Part shown: positions 11,956 through 22,237 of the stretch, one piece after another
How the letters are laid out: each line of letters starts with the position of its first letter
Numbering within the stretch: position 1 is the first letter of the stretch
From: Humulus lupulus
Lineage: Eukaryota; Streptophyta; Magnoliopsida; Rosales; Cannabaceae
Direction: 5' to 3'
Assembly: GCF_963169125.1 (NCBI RefSeq)
Contig: NC_084793.1
Span: forward strand, 228,348,360-228,412,359
Length of the DNA: 64,000 nucleotides
The notes under the pieces: generated by a model
The model's input: the letters and a program-made list of their open reading frames with translations, nothing else
Told to the model about the DNA's origin: nothing
The model's database searches: none
Position numbers and translations under genes: made by a program

Positions 11956-13002
11956 TCAAAATCTAAGCTTTAAGCCGCCTTCGTTCACTTCCTCCCACGA
12001 TTCAAGAATCTGTAAAGAGTTACAAACATGGTTAGTAGATCCAGAATCAATAATCCAAACAGAGTTATCATTCTCTAAAACACATGTTTCCAAGATAAAT
12101 GAACTATAATCATTACCTTTGTTTTTATCTGCTAGAAACTTGGGGCAATCTTGTTTCCAATGCCCCTTCTCTTTGCAGTGAAAACATTTACCTTTACCTT
12201 TCTTGTTTTTCTTGTTTTTCCCCTTAGGCATTTGTGCACTTGGTTGTGCACTCGCCTTTCCAGCCTTTGCAGGCTTGGGGTTGTTGTTTTGCCCACCTTT
12301 CCTCTTGTTTCCAAAATTTGAAGACGAAGCTTGGTTAGCTTCAGCCTTAGCTGGATCAGCAACAGTAGTAGTAGTTGTCTTCTTTTCTCCTCCCTTACTA
12401 GGTCCACCCATGATAGACTCAAAAGTCTGAAGCTCATTCATGAGCTGCGTCAAACCATAGTTGAGTTTATTCAACACATAGTTGGTGGTGAATGGAAGGA
12501 AAGCTGGAGAAAGACTGTTGAGGATTAAGCCAACTTGAGTTTCCTCATCTATTATGGCTCCGTGCAGTTTAGCTTCCTGAAAGTAGTTTGTCATCTTGAT
12601 CAGGTGATCACGAACATGTTGAGAAGGTGCCATTCAAGCATTGGCATATTTCTTGGTGGCCTCAAAACGAGTCTGCGCTGACTTGGCACCAAACATGTCT
12701 TGGAGCTGATCCATGATTTCGTAGGCTGTCTCGACATTCTCCATCTTTGTCTTGAGAGTGTCGACCATACTAGTCAACATGTAGTATTGTACCTTGTTGT
12801 TAGTTGCTTGCCAACACTCATACTTGTCCCTCACAGACTTGGTAGCTCCTTCAGCTGGAACTTCCGGGGATTCCTCAGTCATGACGAACTTGGAGTTGCC
12901 ACCTATCAATACAATGTTGATGTTTTGCTTCCATTTAAGGAAGTTTTCTCCAGTGAGTTTCTCCATCGAAAGTTGAGAAAGGATGGGAGTAGACACAGCC
13001 AT
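11956..13002 (-). pseudogene. Copia Gag and aspartic protease start
   Basis: Start MAVSTPILSQLSMEKLTGEN at 13,002. The Gag core follows (LTGENFLKWKQNI, YYMLTSMVDTLKTKME, AYEIMDQLQDMFG), then KGGEKK and a CCHC zinc knuckle CFHCKEKGHWKQDC near 12,150-12,190, then the protease signature WIIDSGSTNHVC near 12,030-12,060 (catalytic DSG). A single TGA near 12,631 separates 12,634-13,002 from 11,956-12,633 in the same frame; another stop follows near 11,955. Copia elements encode Gag and Pol as one frame, so these are later mutations. Confidence 0.88.
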
Positions 13003-14543
13003 AACTCAAAACTACAAATTACCAATAAAATAGAAATCAATCACATTTGCTCAATAAAACTTCTATTCACACAAATTTCAAGAAATAGCACAACATATAC
13101 CAAAAATATGTAAGATATGAGAAAAAATACCAAAAACAATTATATCTCTATTTCATTAGGTTTTTAACTAATCTATGATATCCTTGTCCCGGTTGGCGAG
13201 AGTAAAAAATACCACTAGTTAAATAGAGTTGTAAACTCATTTAATAATGGACACCACTATTAACAACCTACTATTCGATCAAAATAAGAAAACAAAATCT
13301 CTTATTTTATGAGCTAGACCCACGGTTTCAATAATCATAGATTTAGTCCTAGTAGTCACCGTAGGGGCGAGTCTAGTAGAATTTGACCTATAATTATCTA
13401 TCTTTCGAAATCTAACCTTATCAAAATAACTAATGAACACCTTCCGTAGGGGGACGAATCAAAGCGCCTCGAGACCCCATTAAGCTATTGACTATGTTTA
13501 ACCAACGGTGGAAATCGAATAAAATACTTAAAATAAGCTCATTATAAAATTAAAAATAGTATTTTATTATTTATTTTTAGAAAATTAATGACTATGGTTT
13601 TCCAAAAAAAATAAACAGATTAAAATTTTTAAAACCAAAGTCCTATAATTTCTTATTAATTCTAAAATGTCACATTGAAACAAATTCAATTAATTTAGAA
13701 TTAATTTGTTGCTAATCAATATTTAAGTTTAACTAATATAATGAACCTATACAATTAAGTCCAACTCAGGTAAATGGGCCTTAACAATTGGGTTTGTATT
13801 GAGGATGGCTGGGTCCAGTATGTCGTTCCTACTACAAAGGCCCCCTATCTTCCATACAAGGTCCAAAAGACAGGAATTTAAACATTCGTTTTATTAATTG
13901 TTATTAATTGATTAGGCTCATTATAGTCATGCAAAACAAATGGGCCTTCACAAGTGGAATCACCCACAAGAGAGGAATTTAAACTTTACATTTTCTAATG
14001 GGCCCAAATAAAACCTATCATTTTATGAATATTTTATTTGGCAAAATGCCATATATCTAACAAACATATGGGCCACTATATGCATCTAAGCCCAATTGCA
14101 AAAATACCACATATAGTGCAAACATACATGTTATAATTGGATGGGCCTAATCATATTACTATATGAGCAATACTATGAATTTATGCAAAAATACCACAAT
14201 TTATTTCATTTGCAAAAATACCACAATTAATTATCTAGAATTTATCAAAAAATTCAAATTAATTAAATTTGTACAAAAAATAAGTCAATTTGAATGAAAT
14301 GTATCAACAATTAACAATAGTTAATTTAAATTTCATTTATCAACAATCAACTTGGTTTTAGGTTAATTTGATAAAAAAAATATTAATTTAATTTAAATAG
14401 AATTTATCAATAATTAACCAAAGTTAATTTAAATCCCATTAAAAAAAAATATTTTATTAATTGGCTGAAAAATGATATTTTTCAAAATTTAACCAATTTT
14501 AAATTTTAAAATCAATATCTTAACTATTTTCCAAAAATATCTT
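13003..14543 (-). other. Copia 5' leader region, truncated; no gene
   Basis: About 1.5 kb of AT-rich sequence upstream of the copia gag. It has no open frame of note. It should end at the primer-binding site and 5' LTR, but neither is here: no sequence like the LTR part 7,149-7,831 and no tRNA-Met-complementary site was found. It ends abruptly at a gypsy LTR that lacks its first 92 bases, so I infer one deletion took the rest of the copia leader, the primer site, the inner part of the 5' LTR and the gypsy LTR start. Confidence 0.6.
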
Positions 14544-15203
14544 GTCATAAGGTCGTACCTCCTTAGCACGGGGCAACCCAAGGGCTCGCCAAGATTGCCT
14601 AAGACTTGAGCCTGGACTCTGAAGGCCGAAGGTCGAGTATCCAGCTTGTGGTACGAGCAGAATATGGAGGCTATGACCCTTTGTAAAGTCAACACACGCA
14701 AGGTAAACGTGCATATATCAGACATCACGTGTCTGATATGCCCCTGACTTCTCGGACACACAGCAGGAACGTGCGTATTCAGACACCCACGACTGGGTTG
14801 GGCCGTGCGGCCCATTATCTCCTTACCTATTGATTTGACCACACTTATGTGTCAGGTTTAGGAATTAATTATGAATGTCACAGAGTTGACATGATAGGTA
14901 AGAAGGTCACGGAATGACCTTCTTACCAACTCCCAGGTGCCTTCTCCTATAAATATGGAGACCCTGGGAGTTGATAGGGGTTGGATGATCTCTTGTAAGA
15001 AATATCCTGTAATCATATACCCATAATAGAGCAATAATATTGACTAATGGAGTAGAAGGATTTTAACCATTGAACCACTTAAAAACTGTGTCTCGAGTCA
15101 CCCTGTCATTTCGAAGATCATATATCTGTTTCGGTTCATTATTAGCATTAATCCATTTCTCTTCTTTTCTTAAATTACCTGTTGGCGAAGAACCGCGTCA
15201 ACA
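14544..15203 (+). repeat. 5' LTR of the Tat-type gypsy element, 5'-truncated
   Basis: 660 bases that align without visible gaps to 25,958-26,617 of the other LTR, with about ten differences counted by eye (roughly 1.5 %). The first 92 bases of the full LTR (25,866-25,957) are absent. The end GCGTCAACA is followed by the leader TTTGGTGCTTTCATTGAGAG. A TATA-like 'ctataaatatgg' lies at about 14,945-14,960. Confidence 0.9.
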
Positions 15204-15225
15204 GTTTGGTGCTTTCATTGAGAGC
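15204..15225 (+). other. Conserved leader / putative primer-binding site of the gypsy element
   Basis: TTTGGTGCTTTCATTGAGAG directly follows the 5' LTR and recurs (mutated) next to the LTR at 6,329 on the other strand. Its place right after the LTR and a TGG core fit a tRNA primer site; which tRNA pairs with it was not established. Confidence 0.5.
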
Positions 15226-15260
15226 AAGTTCGATTAGTGCTGTCGCAAACACCCCCAACC

Positions 15261-17692
15261 ATGGTGACTACTCGATCCAGGCACGGTAACGAGACAAAGC
15301 AACATGATGGGCAGGAGGCTCATCATACTGTCATCCCTGGTGAACAAATTCCTGAAGCCCCGCAACGGCCAGGAAAGCAGCCGGTGGGCCAAGATGACAC
15401 CGGAAGTTTGGCCCCCTGGCCACCTAATCCAAACTCGTGTTATTACACGGCGGTGGAGATGGAGAATGCTCAGCTGAGGAGCCAGCTAGCAATAGCTAAC
15501 CAGCAGATCAAGGATGTGCTGGCCTGACTACCCCCTCTCACAACCGACGTTAACGTCAGAGAGAGGCAAGGCGAGGCTCCTAAGTCTCGCCGGGGTAACC
15601 GGTCCAGGCATAGCCGATCGGATAGACTTCCGACAGCCGACTCCACTCCTTCATCACATCACCGAGAGGCAAACTTCGAAGGAATGCCTGAAGCCAGACA
15701 ACAGCAATACAGTCGTTCGGTCAAAACGTCAACTCCTAGCTCCCAACCATCCTCGAGAGCGCCCAGGGGAGCTCGAGGAAGTTCCCGAAGGAGATCCGGG
15801 GAGGGCTCGCAGCATCAGCCCGTCCCCAACCACCGTCCTACGCCTCGTCCAGATCGTCAGGCATGGGACCAGCAGGTTGGTAGGGCCGAAAGGCCGCCAC
15901 AAAACTTGATTCGTCTTAACGGAACTAGGATCGCCTCTCCAGTCAGGCATCCTCCTTCTCCAATCAGGTATCTGTCTCCTCCCCGGCCCGTCCGAGATAT
16001 CCCAGCCTATGGGAGTAGTAGGAGAAACCCGCCATCAGCTGGACCTTCCCAGCGTAGCAGGGCGCCAAGGGAAAGCTCAGATCCTCACCACCAAAGGCGG
16101 ACTCCAAGCCTATCCAGCAGGAGCCACTGGACCGGCAGTCGCCGGAGTGATCTCTCTGGGGGAGACCTGCATCAGCGTTTGAGTTCGGCACAAAGTCATC
16201 AAACCACCCGGGGAGGCGACCTGCGAGATCCCCTCAACTCTCATAGAGGAGAACAGGCAGGAGGAGATGGCCATGCTCGCTCGGGGGGGGGGGGGCTCTG
16301 TCCGAAGTGCGTAACGGAGGGAATGCCCCAAATAACCTATCTCAAGATAGGAGGGGCAACAACCCACCAAATATGTACAATGGATCCGGAGCTGTTGAAC
16401 AGCCCCGGAATAACCAAGGACATCAGGACCAAACCCTCGAGCGCCTAACTCAGATGGAGGAGCTGATGAGGAAGCTCCTGTCAGAAAAAGAAAAAGATGA
16501 ATATGATTTAGGGGACGAGATGGAACTCTTCGCCCCCAGTATAGCAGCAACGGCGTACCCATCTGGTTTCCGTATGCCTCACTTGTCAAAGTTCAATGGG
16601 GACGGAGACCCATCGGACCATCTAGGGATGTTCAACACCCTCATGATGGCCCACAACATTGGCCCCGAGCTGAGATGTTTAATCTTCCCTTCCACACTGA
16701 CTGGACCTGCCAGGCAGTGGTTCAAGCAAAGTAAAAGACAGTCAATCAGCTCCTGGAAGACTTTCTCGGCAGACTTCAAAAGGGCATTCCGAGCCTCCCA
16801 GGCTGCCCGCGTTCAGGCCGACTCCCTGGCTAACGTGAGGCAACAGCCCGGTGAGACTCTGAAGGCCTACCTGAGCAGATTTGTGAACGTCGCTGCTCGA
16901 GCCAGAGACGCGGATGATAGCTCCAAGCTCATGGCCATGAGAACTAGAATCCTCGTTGGAGGAGATCTCTGGAAGGATATACAAAGGAAGGGAGTCAGCT
17001 CGGTTAACGAATTCCTTAACAGGGCCCAAGAATGGGTTAACTTGGAGGAGGCCGAGGCCTCAGCTGCGGGAACCAGCCAGGCCCCCGAACAGCTCGTGGG
17101 GACGGAGGTCGTGGCAGCGACCCAAAACATCACACAGAACAACCAGCCCAGTGGAGGCAAAAGAAAGGGAAATGGCAAAAACAGTCAGCACGGCCAAAAG
17201 AAGAATAAGTCCGTAGACAAAGTCAAGCCCGTCTTCGCGACTTATACAGAGCTCACTCAGTCTAGGGAGAATATCTTCCTAGCTAACTCTACTCGAGTCC
17301 CCTGGAAGAGGCCGGAGCCATTAAAGCACCACAAGGGGAAGAGAGATACCTCCAAGTTTTGCCGTTTTCATAACGATGTTGGCCACAATACCGACGATTG
17401 TAGGCATTTAAAAGACGAGATCACGACTCTCATCAGAGCCGGCCCCTTGGATCAATACGCACAGAACAGGGTTCCAGCAAGTCGACCTGCTCCAGAAGTC
17501 CCGGCCAGTCAGCCCGGGCCTCGGGTAGGTCAGGACGTCCCTCCTCCCGTGGTTGGAGGAGAGATATCCACCATCTCTGGAGGTTCGCATATGGCCGGCA
17601 CGAGCAGAGGCGCCCAAAAGAGATATGTGAACGAACTAAAGGCTCATAACGGAGTAGAATTCGTCCCGGAGCAGCGTCAGTCAAAGCAGTAG
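15261..17692 (+). pseudogene. Gag of the Tat-type gypsy element
   Basis: Probable start MVTTRSRHGN at 15,261. The first part (to about 16,280) is rich in S, R and P and has one in-frame TGA at 15,525. A run of 13 G at 16,283-16,295 shifts the frame; from 16,307 the Gag core is open for 461 codons: DGDPSDHLGMFNTLM, IFPSTLTGPARQWFKQ, SWKTFSADFKRAF, GETLKAYLSRFVNVAARA, then a basic stretch and the zinc-knuckle-like CRFHNDVGHNTDDCRHLKDEI near 17,360-17,420. It forms the virus-like particle in intact elements. A TAG at 17,690 closes the frame, but the same frame continues into protease. Confidence 0.85.
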
Positions 17693-18355
17693 CGATTGGA
17701 GAGGCAACCGATCATTTTCACGGAGGAAGATGCGAGCCATGTCCAGTTCCCTCACAATGACCCTTTGGTCATGGCAGTTCAGCTCGCCAATCGGAGGGTG
17801 AGGAGGGTACTGATAGACAACGGGAGCTCGGTGAACCTCCTGTTCTGATCCACGTTGGAAAAGATGGGTTTGACCGTCGCCGAGCTAAAGGCGACCTCCA
17901 TGATGTTGTATGATTTTTCAGGAGAGGGATCAGCAGCAATAGGGACAATCGAGCTGGTGATCACCCTAGGAGAAAGATCTCAGACAGTCTCCAAACTTCT
18001 CGAGTTCGTGGTCATTGACTGCTCCGCTGCCTACAACGCCATTTTGGGACGACCTACGCTCATAGCCTTTGAGGTCGTCACTTCCATTCGCCACCTCGCG
18101 ATGAAATTCCCTACTTCCACGGGAATCTGCACTGTCTATGGCAATCAGCTCGCTGCCAGGGAATGCTACAACATTTCCTTGAAGGGAAAGTCTAAACCCG
18201 GGCAGCTGGCAATGGCCATTCAAGATGGTGAAGAGGAATCTCAGGAACCCTTAGCTGATTCTGAGATTGAAAAACTTCAAAGTGCCGAAGGGGAAAATGT
18301 CGTCTTAAGTGAGGACATTGACCCCCGAATAGGCGAAGACAGATCCGAGCTCTAG
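17693..18355 (+). pseudogene. Aspartic protease region of the gypsy element
   Basis: Reading on in the gag frame gives [19 protein letters not shown], then [13 protein letters not shown] (position of the D-[TS]-G active site, here DNG), a TGA near 17,846, and from 17,855 TVAELKATSMMLYDFSGEG, IGTIELVITLGE and AYNAILGRPTL. It would cleave the polyprotein. The related relic near 56,780 has DSGSS at this place, so DNG may be a mutation or a family variant. The frame ends at a TAG at 18,353. Confidence 0.8.
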
Positions 18356-18376
18356 GCGATTGAGGAGCTCGAGGAA

Positions 18377-20425
18377 GTGAACATTGATCCACAGAATCCA
18401 TCACGGATGGTCAAGCTCGGGAAAAACCTCTATAACAAAAGGAAGGCAGAGCTGACCAAGTTTCTGCGAGATAACCTGGACGTGTTTGCATGGTCCCATG
18501 AGGACATGGTGGGAATCAGCCCGAGTGTCATCATGCATACACTTCATCTGGATAAAAGCATTCCCGCCAAGTCCCAGAAGCAAAGAAGCCTAGGAACAGC
18601 TCGAGTTGAAGCCTTGAAGGAAGAGGTGGCCCGGCTTAAGAAATGCGGCTTTATCCGCGAGGCCAAGTTTCCAATATGGATCGCCAACCCCGTGCTAGTT
18701 CCAAAGCCTAACGGGAAATGGCGGACCTGCATCGACTTCTCCGACCTGAATAAGGCCTGCCCCAAGGATTGCTTTCCATTGCCAAGGATTGATCAGTTGG
18801 TGGACGCCACGGCGGGGCACGAGCTCATGTCATTTATGGATGCGTACTCAGGCTACAATCAGATCGCGATGAATCCGGTGGACCAGGAACACACCAGCTT
18901 CATGACCCCGACTAACGTCTATTGTTACAAGGTCATGCCGTTCGGGCTGAAGAACGCCGGAGCTACCTACCAAAGGTTAGTAAATAGAATGTTCGCGGAA
19001 CAGATCGGAAAAAACATGGAAGTGTACGTTGATGACATGCTAGTCAAGTCAAAGACTACCGATAACCATGTTTCCAACCTGGAAGAATGTTTTAAGATAC
19101 TGCGGGAATATGGCATGAGGCTTAATCCACATAAATGCACTTTTGGAGTCGCATCAGGGAAATTCCTGGGGTTCATAGTCAATACCCGAGGAATCAAAGC
19201 AAACCCCGACAAGATCATATCGCTGCTCGAGCTTCCCTCGTCCAGGTCGCGAAAAGATGTCCAAGGCCTGACAGGAAGAGTGGCAGCCCTCAATCGGTTT
19301 ATTTCAAAGTCCACCGATAAGTGTTTGCCATTCTACAACCTGCTCCGAGGAAACAAGAAGTTTGAATGGACAGTAGAGTGCGAGAGCGCATTCCTTGACC
19401 TGAAGGCACATCTAGCCGAGCCGCCCGTACTATCCAAACCCAAGGCAGGAGAGCCTCTTTTTCTCTACCTAGCTGTCACTGAGGACGCAGCTAGTGCCGT
19501 ATTGATACGAGAAGAGGACCGAGTTCAGAAGCCAGTCTACTACATCAGCAAGAGACTTCTCGGGGCTGAATCCCAATACCCGTTGATGGAGAAATTGGCG
19601 TTCTGCCTTATCACGGCTTCGCGAAAGCTCAGACCGTACTTCCAGTCCCACTCGATTCACGTCATGACCGATCAACCTTTAAGGCAGGTTTTGCAAAAAC
19701 CTGAAGCATCGGGACGTTTATTAAAATGGGCGATCGAACTCAGTCAGTTCGAGATTTTGTACACTCCGCGAACCGCTATAAAAAGTCAGGCCTTGGTCGA
19801 TTTTATGGCAGAATGTACGGGATTCCAGGAGGATCCCGCAGAAGACACACCCCAAATAAGCTCGCCCCAGGCTTTGTGGAGGATCTTTGTAGATGGTTCG
19901 TCCAACGAGAACGGCTCCGGAGCTGGAATCATTTTGATATCCCCCGAGGGACATAGATTCCACTCGGCGCTGAGATTCGAATTCAAAGCCTTCAACAACG
20001 AGGCCGAATACGAAGCTTTGATGGCTGAGCTGAGGGTAGCCCAGGAGTTGAAGGCGAGCTCCGTCCAATGCTTCAGTGACTCCCAGCTCGTGGTAAACCA
20101 GGTTCTGGGCGAATATCAAGCACGGGGACCCAAGATGGCCGCTTATCTGGCAAAGGTAAAAGATGAGCTATCCGCGTTTGAGCGAGGATCGATCGAGCGG
20201 ATACCTCGGGAGCAGAACGCTAATGCAGATGCTCTCGCCAAGCTCGCCACCTCTGGAGAGACGGAGACCTTGGGGTTAGTACCAATAGAATTCTTGGAAA
20301 AACCAAGTATAGAAGAAGTCAGGACGGAGGTTGAGATGATCGATGTCGGGCCGACCTGGATGACCCCCATCCTTGAATATCTCGTCGAGGGCAAGTTGCC
20401 TGAAGGGCGTAATGATGCACGGTGA
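18377..20425 (+). pseudogene. Reverse transcriptase plus two RNase H domains (gypsy, Tat lineage)
   Basis: A long open frame of 682 codons in the same frame as gag and protease. RT motifs in order: FIREAKFPIWIANPVLV, WRTCIDFSDLN, CFPLPRIDQL, FMDAYSGYNQI, YKVMPFGLKNAGATYQRL, VYVDDMLVKS (active site YVDD near 19,022) and FLGFIVNTRGI. The Ty3-type RNase H follows (ASAVLIRE, PVYYISKRL). A second RNase H comes at about 19,880-20,260: FVDGSS, NEAEYEAL, SDSQLVV, NANADALAKLA, with all four acidic positions. A second RNase H is characteristic of Tat/Ogre-type elements. The frame ends at a TGA at 20,423, and integrase continues in the same frame. Confidence 0.92.
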
Positions 20426-21593
20426 GTACTCTATCAAGCTCCCAGGTATACTATAGTCGATGGTGTGTTGTACCGACGTGGGCACTCCATACCTCTCCTC
20501 CGATGTGTTCTTCCAAGAGAAGCAAAGGTCGTCCTGCAGGAAGTTCACGAGGGATTCTGCGAAGACCACACCGGGGGGCAGAGCTTGGCCTTAAAAGTCC
20601 TAAGGCAAGGGTACTACTGGCCAACTCTGTCCAAAGACTCGCTCTCATACGTGAAGAAGTGCGACAAATGCCAGCGGTTCGCCACAGTTGCCCGAGCCCC
20701 TCCAGTCGAGCTGAAGATGATCTCGTCCTCATGGCCGTTTGCCGTTTGGGGGATAGACTTGGTTGGCGCCCTCCCCACTGGAAAAGGCGGGGTCCGTTAC
20801 GCCGTGGTAGCCATCGACTACTTTACGAAGTGGGCTGAAGCAGAACCTTTGGCAACGATAACGTCCAAAAAAGTGCTTGACTTCGTGGTTAAAAGCATTA
20901 TCTGTCGGTTCGGCCTGCCCAAGAAGATCATTTCTGATAACGGCACTCAATTCGACAGCGACCTGTTCACCGAATTTTGTGAAAGGTACAGAATTGTAAA
21001 AAGTTTCTCCTCCGTGGCCTATCCTCAGGCTAATGGCCAGGTCGAAGTTGTCAACAAGAATCTAAAGGCGAGCCTCAAGAAGAGATTAGATGAAGCGAAG
21101 GGGGTCTGGCCAGAACAGCTCCCCCAGGTCCTATGGGCATACCGGACCTCGCATCGGACTCCTATGGGTCATACTCCTTTTTCCTTGACCTTCGGGAGTG
21201 AGGCAGTCCTCCCTGTGGAAATTAAGGTGCTTTCGCATAGGGTCCAGTCTTACGACCAGGACCGCAACCACGAGCTACTGTGCAATTCCCTTGACCTAGT
21301 TGATGAAAGGCGAGAAGATTCGCAGCTCCAGCTCGCCCATTATCAGCAAAGGATCACTCGCTATTTCAACTCCAAAGTCAAAAAAGCGCGCCTTTCGCGT
21401 TGGCGACTTAGTCCTAAGGAGAGTATTCTTAGCCGGTAAGGATCCCAAAGATGGAGTCTTGGGACCGAACTGGGAGGGACCATATCAGGTCATCAAGGTC
21501 ATTAAAAAGGGAACTTATAAGTTAGCTCGGCTTGATGGAGGGGCAGTCCCACGAACTTGGAATGCCATCCACTTAAAGAAATATTATCAATGA
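20426..21593 (+). pseudogene. Integrase of the Tat-type gypsy element
   Basis: In the RT frame from 20,465: H-H-C-C zinc finger HEGFCEDHTGGQ...CDKCQ, then the catalytic core with FAVWGIDLVG (first D), ISDNGTQFDSD (second D) and NGQVEVVNKNLK (E). The C-terminal part shifts frame near 21,378-21,386, at a run of A: the piece RAFRVGDLVLRRVF, NWEGPYQVIKVIKKGTYKL and TWNAIHLKKYYQ is read in the frame ending at 21,593. It would integrate the cDNA. Apart from the separating stop and this shift, the domain is complete. Confidence 0.9.
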
Positions 21594-22237
21594 TTCACTT
21601 GTAAGGCCTAGGAGAGCCATTTTTTATGTATTAATGAGAATCAGCTTTTTGTACATGTTTGTAAGTGTAATCTAAAGTAACCACGAAAGACCCTTTCCCA
21701 GTTACTTGGGGGGCATATGGTACCTGGATATAACCAGGTCTCCTTAATGATTTAGAAGTTGATTCATATCGATTGACCGTTGTTTTTCTTAAAAAACGCG
21801 AGATGTTGATAAGAGTTAACACGAACTAAGTTTTCAAATTAAGTTCCTGGTCCTAACCGGGTCATAAAACTTAGAAGTTGATTTAAATCTATTAATCGTT
21901 GTTCTTCCTAAAGAGCTCGAGATATGGATAAAAGTTAACACGAACTAAGTTTTCAAATTAAGTTCCTGGTCCTAACCGGGTCATAAAACTTAGAAGTTGA
22001 TTTAAATCTATTGATCGTTGTTCTTCCTAAAGAGCTCGAGATATGGATAAAAGTTAACACGAACTAAGTTTTTCAAGAAGTTGTAACCAAAACACGTAAA
22101 GGCAAAAAAGGAGGATCAATTGAAAGCATGGAATCAAATTGTCTCGAGGTGGAAGCACCTCATGCAAGGGTTACATATATATATATATATATATAAATAA
22201 TAAAATATATAGTGAAGGGCACAAGAAAAGAAACGCC
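21594..22237 (+). repeat. Tandem repeats between pol and the antisense ORF
   Basis: A 119-bp unit is repeated: 'gttaacacgaact' recurs at 21,815, 21,934 and 22,053. The unit starting at 21,815 and that at 21,934 are nearly identical; a more diverged unit precedes them from about 21,700. A (TA) run lies at about 22,173-22,194. No coding frame. Variable tandem repeats downstream of pol are common in Tat/Ogre-type elements. Confidence 0.85.

Noticed and set aside
16110..16589. A 159-codon minus-strand frame opposite gag
   Set aside because: A shadow of the GC-rich gag region; no family words, and the plus-strand Gag explains the openness.
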